A model generated the notes under the pieces. The model saw only the letters and a list, made by a program, of their open reading frames with translations. It searched no databases and was not told the origin of the DNA. Shown one piece after another: positions 10,877 through 21,652 of a DNA stretch of 64,000 nt (the first letter of the stretch is position 1; each line of letters opens with the position of its first letter). The DNA comes from Circinella minor. Lineage: Eukaryota > Mucoromycota > Mucoromycetes > Mucorales > Lichtheimiaceae. The DNA is taken from the NCBI GenBank assembly GCA_016758965.1, contig JAEPRB010000092.1, positions 62,001 through 126,000 of the forward strand, given 5' to 3'. The position numbers were made by a program, and so were the translations under genes.

Positions 10877-13325
10877 ATGTTATTTGCAGAATATAAAGAG
10901 TCAAGGGATTCAGTGAATACAAATGAACTATTCACTGTATTAAATAAGATTGAACGAGATGCAGCAAGTAAATAAACTTTCTCATTGAAATGACATGTTC
11001 AAACATATGAAAAAAAAAAAAAAAAAAAAAGATTAAAACTTTCTCTCTTATTATTATTCACTATTTTTATAAATTTTTTTTTTCCCAGGTATTCCCTTGG
11101 ATACAAAAAGTTCTCTTGTAACTACATTGTTGAACGATTTAAATACTTTTCCTGAACAAGGTCGTTGGAATGAAGAAGGTATTTATACAATTAAACCCCC
11201 CCGCCCCTCAAAAAGAAAAAAGAGAGACATATACATTTATTAATGAATTAAAAACATATCATTATTAGTAACAACACAAGCATTAAAGACAATGAAATCA
11301 TTAGGAAGAGAAATAAAAGGATCAGATGAATTATTTTCAAGACGTGTAAGTAGTATTAAAGTTTTTTTTTTTTTTAATCTCTTTTGTGTTGTGCTGTGTT
11401 ATGTTTGTGTAGTGTGTGAAGATTTTCAATTCGTTGCATGAAAAACAAAAAAAAAAAAAAAAAAATTAACGTTTAAGTTTATAATATAGGGTATTCAAAT
11501 CCTTATGAAATTAGGTGGTCTTTTAACACCGAGTAGTTATACAGATAATCATTCATCTCAAGAAGCACTTAAATGTTTATCAAATTGTATATTACTTTGT
11601 GATAACACAAAAGAGTTTGTTGTGGAACATGACGGTGTTGTAGCTTGTTTTCATCTTCTTGAATCTTTTACACTTGGTACTGAATCACAATTTTTGACGT
11701 GCCGAATTTTATTCTTTATGACTGTAAACAATCCCGACATTGTACAACAATTAATCCATCTTCATATTCAACCAGTTCTTCAAAAGGTGAGGAATGGGAT
11801 GAATTCATTATTTTGTATTACCCGCTCCTAACTTAACAATCTTTTATATATATATATATATATATAGGTGCTTACATCCAATATTGATAAACTTATTGCA
11901 AAAGAACCTCAAATTGGAATCATTAATAATCAAGCAGTAACAAATGAAGCACTTAAATTATTATTTAATTTAATTCTTGTGGATATTCGTTCTGCCAATA
12001 ATGACAAGGAAGCTGAAGAAGCAGTTGGAAGACGATTTCAATGTTGTTTAGAACCTATTTTAACCATCTTATTTACATTTCCTATTCAATATCCTATGCC
12101 TCTCATACCACCTTATACACATGCACTTCATGTATTGATGCAATTTCCTTATACAATTATGAGAGAAAGTTGGTATGCGAATGCAAAAGTAAGGGAACTT
12201 CATGAAACATTGGAAGTTGGAAGAGATATTGTATCTACCCGTTTTTGTGAAATGTTAGAAGGAGCTCTTGCTTATTTGATACCAAGTGGTGATCCTGATG
12301 ATTTAGATACAACATCTCCTTCATCACCTGCAGCAAATTATAATGTAGATGCTACTTTATCACCCCTTATTCTTAATATTCGTATTGTTGCTGCTGGAGA
12401 ACCTCATTTTGTTGAATATTTTAAAAGACATATGTTACCTTCTGAAACGTAAGTAATGAAAAATTATCTATTATTATTTATTATTATGAACTAATTGAAA
12501 TTTATATATATATAGTGACCGAAATCTACCTGTAAATCGTGGTAAAAGTACATCTTCACAATTGATTCGTTTAATGACTTCGACTATGTTACCTCAAACA
12601 CGTGACGCTATTTGTGAATGTTTATTTGTATTGTGCAACGAAGATGGTAAGAAAACAAAAAAAAAAAAAAGAGTTATATTTGGAATATTTTCTGTGAAAA
12701 AAAAAGGGGGGGGAGGAGGAGGAGGACGTGTGTATGTGTCATCGTGTGTGTGAGTGTGTGTGTGTGTGTATAGATATATATATGGTTATTTTATTTTTTC
12801 AAATAAAGATAAATCGTTAATGACATTATATCTAAATTCTTCTTTTTTTTTTTTAATTTATTTTTTCTTTTTTTTTTGGGGGGGGATATGAATTGTGTGG
12901 GTGGGAAATCAGCGAGTCAATTTACACAAGAAGTTGGATATGGTAACGCGATCGGATTTCTTGTCAATCGAGGAATCGCTGTGGAACCACCTCAAGGATC
13001 AGAAGCAGATGACTCAAATAAACAAATCAATCCTATTACTGGACAATATGTTTCTGCTGAAGAAACCAATGGACCTAGCTTAGCAGATATGACAGATGAA
13101 GAAAAAGAACGTGAAGCTGAACGTTTATTTGTATTATTTGAACGTTTAAAGAAAAATGGTGTCATTAGGTAAACTCATTTTGAGAAATTCCCCCCCCCCT
13201 CTTTTTTTTGTAATACTAATTTTTTAATACTATTTTTTTTTTTTTTTTTTAGTGTCGAAAATCCAATTACTCAAGCTAAACAATCAGGAAAATTTGAAGA
13301 ATTAGATGATGATAATAATGAGTAA
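10877..13325 (+). CDS. RIC8: RIC8 (synembryn), chaperone and exchange factor for G-protein alpha subunits
   Basis: RIC8 folds G-alpha subunits and acts as a non-receptor exchange factor, supporting G-protein signalling and hyphal growth in fungi. Eight exons: 10877-10967, 11089-11178, 11269-11345, 11490-11786, 11868-12448, 12516-12646, 12913-13168 and 13253-13325. They sum to 1596 nt (531 residues), matching the family. The armadillo-like body includes QEALKCLSNCILLC, NEALKLLFNLILVD, FCEMLEGALAYLIPSG and QLIRLMTSTMLPQTRDAICE. The C-terminal part includes MTDEEKEREAERLFVLFERL followed by GVISVENPI. The last residues are acidic (EELDDDNNE). The intron at 12647-12912 carries G-rich and GT-rich runs; its acceptor AATCAG is less typical but keeps the frame. 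Confidence 0.93.
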
Positions 13326-14186
13326 TTTAAACGAATCATCATCATCCATCATTTTTTTTTTTTTTTTATACCTGGTTTAAAATAATCTCTCCTCCATAAT
13401 TAAAAATTTTTGCTTTTTAATTTAGCAGAATAATGCACATATTCTCCCTTCTACACACTATTTTTTTTTTTTTTAAAAAAAAAAAATAAGCATTTGTTTC
13501 ACTCTATAATATTTATTATAATAATAAGCTTTTTAAAATATCATATGAATGAATCATACCTCTCTCTCTCTCTCTCTCTCTTTTTTTTTTTTTTTTTTTG
13601 TTTCCAACTTTAAAAATATACCATCATGTAACTTTAAAATAGTCTGGTTTTTTCATATGATAAAAGTGTCGGAGTAAAAAACGTTAATTATATTATACCA
13701 GATTTACTGATAAGTAAAATAATATTGAATGTTTTATTTATTATGGAAAGACCAAGTGACATTCGTCTATAGACATAGAATCGTCATTTTCCTTACGGTA
13801 CAAAAAAAAAAAAAGGGATAAACAGATAGGAAAATGGGTTTGAAGAGCAATTGGTATCATAAGTAAACTCCCACCCCACTTGATGAGAAAAAAAAAGTTT
13901 GGTTTTGGAGTAATCAGGGGGGGGGAAAGTAGATGATGGCTAACTAAAGTATTAGTATAATAAGATGATGTAATAGTTACTACGTAATACGTGTTTACAT
14001 GTTTGAAAGGGGGGGGGATATAATTAAGGTTGCTTGCCTAAAGGACTTCTTCTTCAACATAATTATATATGTCAGTCGTGGATGACTTGTCAATCTCCCA
14101 GGGTAAGTACGTGAAATAAAGAGAGCCAAGTGGATTGCCATTTACCAAGGGGTAAGATTCACTTTGGAATGGGATGATAAAAAAAA
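13326..14186. other. Intergenic region downstream of RIC8
   Basis: About 860 bp with poly-T, a perfect (TC)10 at 13561-13580, and G runs near 13917-13926 and 14010-14019. No coding exon can be supported on either strand. It marks the passage from housekeeping genes into transposon-rich sequence. Confidence 0.5.
13561..13580. repeat. (TC)10 microsatellite
   Basis: A perfect ten-unit TC repeat is followed directly by a poly-T tract. Confidence 0.9.
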
Positions 14187-14343
14187 GTATATGTTTGATT
14201 TAACAGAAAAATTTAGAAAAATAAATAAGTATATATAAAAGGAAGATATGATGAATGAATAATATTGATGCTGGAAAAACGTACATAAGACTATTAAATC
14301 CAATAATGATGATGAGAATGAGAATAATGTAGATATACAGTCA
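14187..14343 (+). repeat. Left arm of a long inverted repeat bracketing accessory block 1
   Basis: Read on the opposite strand, this segment matches 21492-21652 almost throughout. Shared blocks include the run around AGATATACAGTCA, the stretch with GATGATGAATGAATAATATTGATG, and ATAAATAAGTATATATAAAAGG. A few substitutions and small gaps separate the copies. Homology stops at about the same place on the outside of both arms. The block between the arms is about 7.15 kb. Confidence 0.8.
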
Positions 14344-14832
14344 GAAAGAAAGAAAAAAAAAGGATGAAAAGTTCATTGTACGTAGTGAATAAGAAGTGGT
14401 ACGTAAAATTAATTATATGATTGTATTAATCACAGTAAGAATGATAAAGACAATAGTTAATATTATACTAAATCGGAGTGACATGATTATATTTAACTTT
14501 TGCCACTTTTATCATGTTGTAATTCATTTTCTCTTCTCCTATACCCCATTTTTTAATTAAAAAAAAATATTATATAACTTACGTTTTTGATTGACTTATA
14601 ATGTAGATTGATGTATGGTTGAAAGTAGGAAACTGATCGGTAAAAGTTGTGTTTTAGTATTTCAAATTGCAAGTTCTTCGGTGTCGATCAGGAGTGGATT
14701 GGCGGATGGTGTCAAGTGTGGATATGTCTAGGATGGATGAAATTGTAGTTGTTTGTTGTAGTCATTTTTTTTTTGTCTTTACTAACTTTTTTTTTTCGTT
14801 TGCAATCCACATAACAATGATTCCAGAATATA
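14344..14832. other. Spacer between the left inverted-repeat arm and repeat-gene copy A
   Basis: AT-rich sequence with an A-rich run near 14346-14360. The short open frame near 14667-14849 has no recognisable content. I see no supported gene. Confidence 0.4.
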
Positions 14833-14919
14833 TTATATATTTTCATTAATTTTTTTTAGAACAGTTCTGTTCGTGAGAATGTGTAACTGTTCCATAGATC
14901 TTGGGGAAATGATCGATTC

Positions 14920-16288
14920 TATTTCTACCATGGCTACTATTCTGTTATCAGGGATTATTTTTGAAATAAAAACATCTAGATTGTAGCCTGTGAGGGAAAG
15001 ATAAGTAAATAAAATAGATTAAATAATTTAAAAATATTACATTTGAAAAAATAGACAAAAGAATCACAGGAGACATACCATGGATTTGAAATGAGAGAGA
15101 GATGTTTCAAGTTTGGTTTCTAACAATGTTTTTCTGCCTAACATTGCAAGCCGGATGAGGTCTTATCCCAAAACATCGGCATAACAAGTCGGCTCTGCCA
15201 ACTTGACCTCACCGAAACCCATCGAAAGCCCCCTCACTTCAATTGATCCATCTGGAAAATAATAGCATCAGGGCGTACCTGCACCATTTTGCTTATACTG
15301 CCCTCGCTACGTAGGTAAAGCATTGGACCTAAATAACCCATAGAGGAAAATTTTTAAACAATCCGCATCATTAATTAGAATCGTTTTTGTCGAAAATTTC
15401 ATCACCCAACAAACAAAAAATAAATAAAGGTTTGTATTACTTATTTCTTATACTGTTCATATACAACAGCATGTATAAGAAAACTTGCCATTTTGGTTGA
15501 TATATAGGTATCAAGTGATCCATCTGACATACCAAATTTGTTAGTCGGTTGACACGATCTTCTTCATCGACACAAGAATATAAAACCCATTGCTTTTGTT
15601 TAGGACTAAACGAAGCGACTGCTGCATTATAGTGATGAAAGCAAGTGGTGCACATTCGGAAGGTTATCTTATGGATGCCCATCGTAAAAAAAAAAAAAGA
15701 CTATATACGTTGTACGTATATAGACACAGAATAGGAGTATAATGAAAATAAATATGCAGAGCCATGCCACCCGTTTGGATTCGAGTATCCACACCTTATA
15801 ACTTTGTAGTTCTTACAGAGACAAAGTTTGGCTTTAAGTTTCCATACGTAAGTAAAAAAAAGAAAAAGTGGTCGACATTCTTTGCAATACTTCATTAAAG
15901 AAAAACATTGAGTTCTGGTTTTGAAAACATGGGTGTGGGCATAGGATCATAAATGGCACTTTAAAGCTCTGTTTCTCCTTTTAGCTTCATCGTCTAACAA
16001 TCCCTTGCGAGGTAGCTTTTGTATCCTACAGATGTCTGTATAGCTGAGTTAATAATGCTCGATGGTGGAATCAAGTACTTTAAAAACATACGCTTTGCTT
16101 ACATATTCATAAGGCCTATTGTAATTCTTGTTTTCTTTCTTCGTCATATCAGCAAACTCTTGGATACCTTCGATAATTGTTTTTTTTTTCTTTTTTTTTT
16201 TTTTACTCTTGAAGACACTTTTAAGTAACAGAAGTTAGTATTTTATAACGATGCATCAACTTACACTCCATAATACATACATGAATTA
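14920..16288. repeat. Direct repeat unit A, first part
   Basis: This segment is nearly identical to 19200-20558, including noncoding stretches such as the poly-A/T runs near 15690 and 16195. The homology resumes after the inserted transposon at 17523 and extends to about 17800, matching 20559-20830. The first part, across exons and introns, is much better conserved than the part beyond the insertion point. Confidence 0.92.
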
Positions 16289-17522
16289 CAGTGAGTATTC
16301 GCTAAACCGGTACCCAATATATGTGAGGATTGGTACCGGTTTAGCGAATTACCGGTTTAACGAATTGAAACTCAGTCGATAGTAATATGTAGAATATACT
16401 GGACGAATAACTATAATTAAATTAAGCTATATTATATAAAAAAAGATGACATTTTGTTTAATAAAGATCGTTTTTATTCTTTTATTTTATTCTTACTTTA
16501 CTGTATTCAATTATCTACTATTAATTATTATCAACAATAGGCAAAGAATCTGCATTGACAAACCGCCAAAAACTTGCTATTTGTTTGAGAAAGCAAAGAG
16601 AAAAAATAACTCAATCTGGACTTGCTCGATGGGCTAAAGACGAATTTAAGCTGGATAAATTACCTGGTCAACAAACTATAAGTGATATTTTGAAGAAAGA
16701 AGAAGAATATATGACAATGACTGAACACCGTCTTAATGCCAAAAAAAATTCGAGAACCTGCACTCCTAGAACTTAAATTGTTACTTCCTCAGTACGTTAC
16801 TGATATGGCTAATGAAAGCCAACCTATCTCCATGGCGAGCATTATTCACCAAGTCAAAATCCAGTGTAGGCGTCGCCAGCTTGAAGTACCGGAGGATTTC
16901 CAGTTTTCCAATGGCTGGTTAACTAAGTTTATGAGGCGATATGGTTTTAAATCTCGTCGTATCCATGGTGAATCTGGAGAGGTGGAGGTTAATGCTGATA
17001 ACATTCAAGACAAATTCAATGCTGTGAAAGCGAAGATTTCTGAGTTTCCACCTGAACGCATCTATAATATTGATGAGACAGGGTTCTTTTATAAGCAAGT
17101 AGAAGAAAGTCTCCGTATCAAATTGGCGGAAAAAAGGCACTGCTACGTACTAGCAATTTGTTGACAGACTTTCCCTAGATGACAAGGACGATCTGGATAT
17201 TTTTTACTTGGTGCGAAAAAAAATTAAGCTTCTAGAAGAAACAAAGGAAAGAGCTGAGATGACATATAAGCAAGCTCGAATCACTGATTTTACCAATTAA
17301 ATCTAATAATACGTAACAATAAAAATGGTATCCGATTTGATCACAGAACCAATAAAAAAATTAATATTATTTATATAAACACACACACATATATATATAA
17401 GGAAAAAAGACTAATATAACTCCAGTAAGATTCACCGGATACCGGTTTAGGGAATCACCGGTATTTTACTAAGTATATAAAAAATAATTGAGAGACACCA
17501 CCGGTTTAGCGAATACTCACTG
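16289..17522 (+). mobile_element. Tigger/pogo-like DNA transposon, 1.2 kb, non-autonomous, in a TA target
   Basis: The left end reads TA|CAGTGAGTATTCGCTAAACC and the right end is its reverse complement, GGTTTAGCGAATACTCACTG|TA. This gives a terminal inverted repeat of at least 20 bp and a TA target duplication. The homologous site in repeat B (around 20557-20558) reads GAATTAATTCATTGAG with a single TA and no insert, so the boundaries are exact. Near the left end an 18-bp perfect inverted repeat (16297-16314 with 16332-16349) could form a hairpin. ACCGGTTTAGCGAAT-like boxes recur at both ends and look like transposase-binding sites. CAG-starting TIRs, TA duplication and the CENP-B/DDE protein inside all fit the Tigger/pogo group. 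Confidence 0.95.
16555..17300 (+). pseudogene. Truncated CENP-B/Tigger-type transposase
   Basis: Three frames carry consecutive parts of a pogo/Tigger transposase. The first part (about 16555-16740) is a psq-type helix-turn-helix, with LAICLRKQREKITQSGLARW and LPGQQTISDILKKEEEY. The frame changes in an A8 run at 16741-16748. The next part (to about 17100) holds the CENPB-type HTH (FSNGWLTKFMRRYGFKSRR) and the start of the DDE_1 catalytic domain with the first Asp (RIYNIDETGFFYK). Most of the DDE core is then missing. The third part (17170-17300) is the C-terminal tail, DDLDIFYLVRKKIKLLEE to a final KQARITDFTN, which resembles the PCNA-binding box known from pogo. With the core deleted, catalysis is not expected; DNA binding might remain. 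Confidence 0.88.
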
Positions 17523-17800
17523 TAATTCATTGAGCTTATGGCACCTTTCACCGAACTCGTTATCATCATCTTTAGTTACATCGTCTAATAGATCAGAAGC
17601 TATCTTCTCAAGTAGCTCGTCACCAAAACTTTCTCTCATTGAATCTGGGTATTGCTTTGGTGTAAGCAGTATAATATCATGCAGGGCACTTCAAAAAAGG
17701 CAAAAAAAAAATGTTTAATATGGTATATGCAGATCACAACGAAAAATAATACATACAGCAGTTGATGAACATGGGATTCATTGCATAAACCCCCACCAGA
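17523..17800. repeat. Direct repeat unit A, continuation beyond the transposon
   Basis: It begins at the right-hand TA target duplication with TAATTCATTGAGCTTATG and matches 20557-20830. Divergence is clearly higher here than in 14920-16288. Confidence 0.85.
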
Positions 17801-19040
17801 ACTTGCTTCCAATATCACATCACGCTTAAAAGAAAGAAAATCTCTCAAAATTGTAGATTCTTTTCGTAAACGTTTTTTCCAGCACTCTAAAATAATTATT
17901 CCTTTATTAAGAAGAAAGAAAAAACCATCTCTTATATCAAATAGTTTGAAAACATGCTTATCAATAGGATTACCTCTTCCCCTCGGTTTTTTCTTTTTGA
18001 AGCTTCACTACGTATTCTCAATATCTACTTGCTGATTGTTGTTGGTAGTCTTATTCTTGCTGCTGCTGGTACCTTCATTATTGCTGTCACTACTGCTGTT
18101 TTCAGTAGGATCTTGATTACTACTTTCATTTACGCTGCTGCCGCTAGTATCTTCATTATTGCTGTCATTACTGTTGTTTTCAGTAGGATCCAAATCACTA
18201 CTTACATTCACACTGCTGCTACTATTCCCACTATCACTAGCACCATTGTTCTTCACTTCGCGTCGCGCTTTTAAAACATCAATAGCCGTAATAAATCAAG
18301 CTCTTTCTAGAATATGTTTCACAAACGAAAAAAAAACCCAGCATTCAGCATTCACATTTTATTAATCAAGAAACTTAACTGCTAGAAAGATATTTTCTTA
18401 CTTCAGCAGTTACGTCTTTCATTGCGATTTCAACAACTTTGTTTGCTTCAGTTCCCCAAAAGAAAGAATTTTGTTTGTTTTTTTCACGTCCTATAATAGC
18501 AGTATAATAATAATTTGTTAACCACCAAGTTACAAAGTAGACCACATAAACAATACAACTTTATTTTTATATCAGACTTTACATTTAAAGCAGTTCTACA
18601 GGCAATAAGATTCTGGAACAAATTGGTACCTTGCTTTACAATAGTTGATATTTTCTGAATGTCGCATGAATAAGCAACATGCGCCACATCTTTTTCCACG
18701 ACTTCCAAGGTTTTCATTACATATCTGAAATCGTACTTCGTTATATTTTTCCATTCAGTTCCAGGGAGTTTCCAAAATTCTATAACAATACAGTTAATAA
18801 CAGCTTTATTAAACTACCTTCTATAATATATTACCTGGTATGTTCAGATCGGAAGGCAGTTCAAGATTGTTTAGCTACTATGGTGACAAAAAAAAAATAA
18901 GGTTGACAGATAATACAGAAAGCTCTGTGCGCAGCATGTTGCTATGTCTACAAATTCATGAACTGGGTGTGAATTTCAACTGCGCGTTCAAAAAATTTGG
19001 CCCCTAGTGTAATATAAATGACCACAGAATCCCACAAATA

Positions 19041-19198
19041 TATATATATATATATAAGGAAAAAAGACTAATATAACTCACCGGATACCGGTTTAGCGAA
19101 TTACCGGTATTTTACTAAGTATATAAAAAATAATTGAGAGACATTACCGGTTTAGCGAAATACCGGTTTAACGAGTACCGGTTTAGCGAATACTCACT
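19041..19198. mobile_element. Solo right end of the same Tigger/pogo-like family, abutting repeat unit B
   Basis: The sequence matches the last part of the element at 17390-17522. It shares the stretch GGAAAAAAGACTAATATAAC, the segment TTTTACTAAGTATATAAAAA and the terminal ACCGGTTTAGCGAATACTCACTG. It carries one extra pair of ACCGGTTTAGCGAA/ACCGGTTTAACGA boxes compared with the complete element. No left end or transposase is present. After the terminus comes TGTAC rather than an obvious TA duplication. It directly abuts the start of unit B homology. Confidence 0.88.
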
Positions 19199-19199
19199 G

Positions 19200-20830
19200 T
19201 GTACTTTTACCATGGCTACAATTCTGGTATCTGGAATTATTTTTGAAATAAAAGCATCCAGATTGTAGCCTGTGAGGGAAAGATAAGTAAATAAAATAGA
19301 TTAAATAATTTAAAAATATTACATTTGAAAAAATAGACAAAAGAATCACAGGAGACATACCATGGATTTGAAATGAGAGAGAGATGTTTCAAGTTTGGTT
19401 TCTAACAATGTTTTTCTGCCTAACATTGCAAGCCGGATGAGGTCTTGTCCCAAAACATCGGCATAACAAGTCGGCTCCGCCAACTTGACCTCACCGAAAC
19501 CCATCGAAAGCCCCCTCACTTCAATTGGTCCATCTGGAAAATAATAGCATCAGGGCGTACCTGCACCATTTTGCTTATACTGCCTTCGCTAGGTAAAGCA
19601 TTGGACCTAAATAACCCATAGAGGAAAATTTTTAAACAATCCGCATCATTAATTAGAATCGTTTTTGTCGAAAATTTCATCACCCAACAAACAAAAAAAA
19701 ATAGAGGTTTCTATTACCTATTTCTTATACTGTTTATATACAACAGCATGTATAAGAAAACTTGCCATTTTGGTTGATATATAGCTATCAGGTGACCCAT
19801 CTGACATATCAAATTTGTTAGTCGGTTGACACGATCTTCTTCATCGACACAAGAATATAAAACCCATTGCTTTTGTTTAGGACTAAACGAAGCGACTGCT
19901 GCATTAGTGATGAAAGCAAGTGGTGCACATTCGGAAGGTTATCTTATGGATGCCCATCGTAAAAAAAAAAAAAGACTATATACGTTGTACGTATATAGAC
20001 ACAGAATAGGAGTATAATGAAAATAAATATGCAGAGCCATGCCACCCGTTTGGATTCGAGTATCCACACCTTATAACTTTGTAGTTCTTACAGAGACAAA
20101 GTTTGGCTTTAAGTTTCCATACGTAAGTAAAAAAAAGAAAAAGTGGTCGACATTCTTTGCAATACTTCATTAAAGAAAAACATTGAGTTCTGGTTTTGAA
20201 AACATGGGTGTGGGCATAGGATCATAAATGGCACTTTAAAGCTCTGTTTCTCCCTTTAGCTTCATCGTCTAACAATCCCTTGCGAGGTAGCTTTTGTATC
20301 CTACAGATGTCTGTATAGCTGAGTTAATAATGCTCGATGGTGGAATCAAGTACTTTAAAAACATACGCTTTGCTTACATATTCATAAGGCCTATTGTAAT
20401 TCTTGTTTTCTTTCTTCGTCATATCAGCAAACTCTTGGATACCTTCGATAATTGTTTTTTTTTCTTTTTTTTTTTTACTCTTGAAGACACTTTTAAGTAA
20501 CAGAAGTTAGTATTTTATAACGATGCATCAACTTACACTCCATAATACATACATGAATTAATTCATTGAGCTTATGACACCCTTTATCGAACTCGTTAGT
20601 CACACCGTTTAATATATCAGAAGCTATTTTCTCAAGTAGCTCGTCACAAAAATTTTCTCTCATGGACTCTGGGTATTGGCTTTGGTGTAAGTAGTAGAAT
20701 GTCATGTAAGGCACTTCAGAAAAGGCAAAAAAAAAGTAAATATTTATTATGGTATATGTAAATCACAACGAGATATAATACATACATAAGATGATGAACG
20801 TGAGATTCATTGCATAGACCGCCACCACTA
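19200..20830. repeat. Direct repeat unit B, with the empty transposon target site
   Basis: Second copy of the unit at 14920-16288 plus 17523-17800, in the same orientation. Differences from A are scattered substitutions and small indels, for example in the poly-T run near 20455-20476. The position equivalent to the transposon insertion (20557-20558) is uninterrupted. Homology to A stops at about 20830, so the upstream coding part found at 17800-18790 in copy A is missing here. Confidence 0.92.
19205..20830 (-). pseudogene. Repetitive gene of unknown function, copy B, truncated at both ends
   Basis: It encodes the same C-terminal part as copy A: SMRENFCDELLEKIASDI (about 20660), NAAVASFSPKQKQWVLYSCV (about 19900), then a small exon joined to the GFGEVKLAEPTCYADVLG block and DLIRLAMLGRKTLLETKLET (19530-19365), then YNLDAFISKIIPDTRIVAMV (19270-19205). 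A plausible join restores ADGPIEVR across a short GTACGC...CCAG intron. At 19445-19447 it reads Gln (CAA) where copy A has a stop. The 5' half is absent and the last exon runs into a transposon end, so it is unlikely to be functional. The D...GEVK arrangement recalls PD-(D/E)XK enzymes; that is inference. Confidence 0.6.
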
Positions 20831-21491
20831 CAAAAGATAAGATCTTTTTTTTTTTCTCTTTGGAATTATCTTCCTTCCATTATGGAGGGGGGTCGAACCA
20901 AGCAGAGACGCGACAAAGAAGAAGAAGTCTAGACGCAGTACGTAGGGGATACGCAACAATCTTCTTTCTTCCTTGATAGTTCAACGCGTCAGCTCTTAGG
21001 GTACCTTGACCTCTCTCTGGAAATGACAATTCAAGAACTTGAACACTTGAAGGTTGTTTTTTTTAACTGGATTGCGTCCACTGAATGGCAAACAGTACAA
21101 GACGAATAACATTGAGAATTGTTTTGCTGTTATTGCTCGTCATTTGAAAAATAATTATATTTAAGAAGAATCCTTGTATATATTGTCAACCATTGTTAAA
21201 GGAAAGCTCTTTTGAAATACTTCGTTGTTCGTGGGTACTGATCAAAACGATTGAGTCATGTTCTTGTGTTTCAATCAGTGTTATGCTTGTTCCATTTCAA
21301 CAATGGGTTTATCGGTGATGCCCCCCCCCCCGATTCATTAGCTATTTTACATTACTCATTATTCAATACGTGTATTAAACAAGAAAAAATAAAAAGGGGG
21401 AAACCAGTTCATAGCAAATAAAGTATGAGATTAAGTTTCCTTATCTTTCTTGGAACGCCGACTGATTAATTATACCTTTTTTTTTTTTTTT
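20831..21491. other. Region downstream of unit B, no gene recognised
   Basis: About 660 bp, less AT-rich than its surroundings around 20880-21010. A short open stretch on the + strand (MTIQELEHLKVVFFNWIAST near 21025) is suggestive of decayed coding sequence but cannot be assigned. A C10 run lies near 21322-21331. Confidence 0.35.
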
Positions 21492-21652
21492 TGACTGTAT
21501 ATCTACATTATTCTCATTCTCAGCATCATTACTGGACTTAATAGTCTTATGTACCTTTCCAACTGCATCAATATTATTCATTCATCATATCTTCCTTTTA
21601 TATATACTTATTTATTTTTCCAAATTTTTCAGTGAAATCAAACATATATTTT
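21492..21652 (-). repeat. Right arm of the long inverted repeat bracketing accessory block 1
   Basis: It is the inverted partner of 14187-14343, reading from TGACTGTATATCTACATTAT to the AATCAAACATATA edge. It is preceded by a poly-T run matching the A-rich run inside the left arm. Confidence 0.8.

Larger units (their letters stand above)
14833..18790 (-). pseudogene. Repetitive multi-exon gene of unknown function, copy A, split by a DNA transposon
   Basis: Coding-quality segments run along the minus strand. From the 5' side they are: EFWKLPGTEWKNITKYDFRY plus an alpha-helical stretch (18790-18520), FFWGTEANKVVEIAMKDVTA (about 18465-18385), a Ser/Asn/Glu-rich linker (18256-18008), CWKKRLRKESTILRDFLSFK (about 17890-17830) and SMRESFGDELLEKIASDL (about 17640-17580). 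After the inserted transposon (16289-17522) come NAAVASFSPKQKQWVLYSCV (about 15620), a block with ADGPIEVRGLSMGFGEVKLA and DLIRLAMLGRKTLLETKLET (15290-15090), and a last exon YNLDVFISKIIPDNRIVAMV that ends at 14833. A TAA at 15163-15165 stands where copy B has CAA. D...E-x-K in the GEVK block resembles a PD-(D/E)XK nuclease core, which is only an inference. Exon joins were not all resolved. Confidence 0.6.

Noticed and set aside
18008..18256. Ser/Asn-rich frame considered as an independent small secreted protein
   Set aside because: No signal peptide; it lies in phase order with neighbouring fragments of repeat gene copy A and is better read as that protein's linker.
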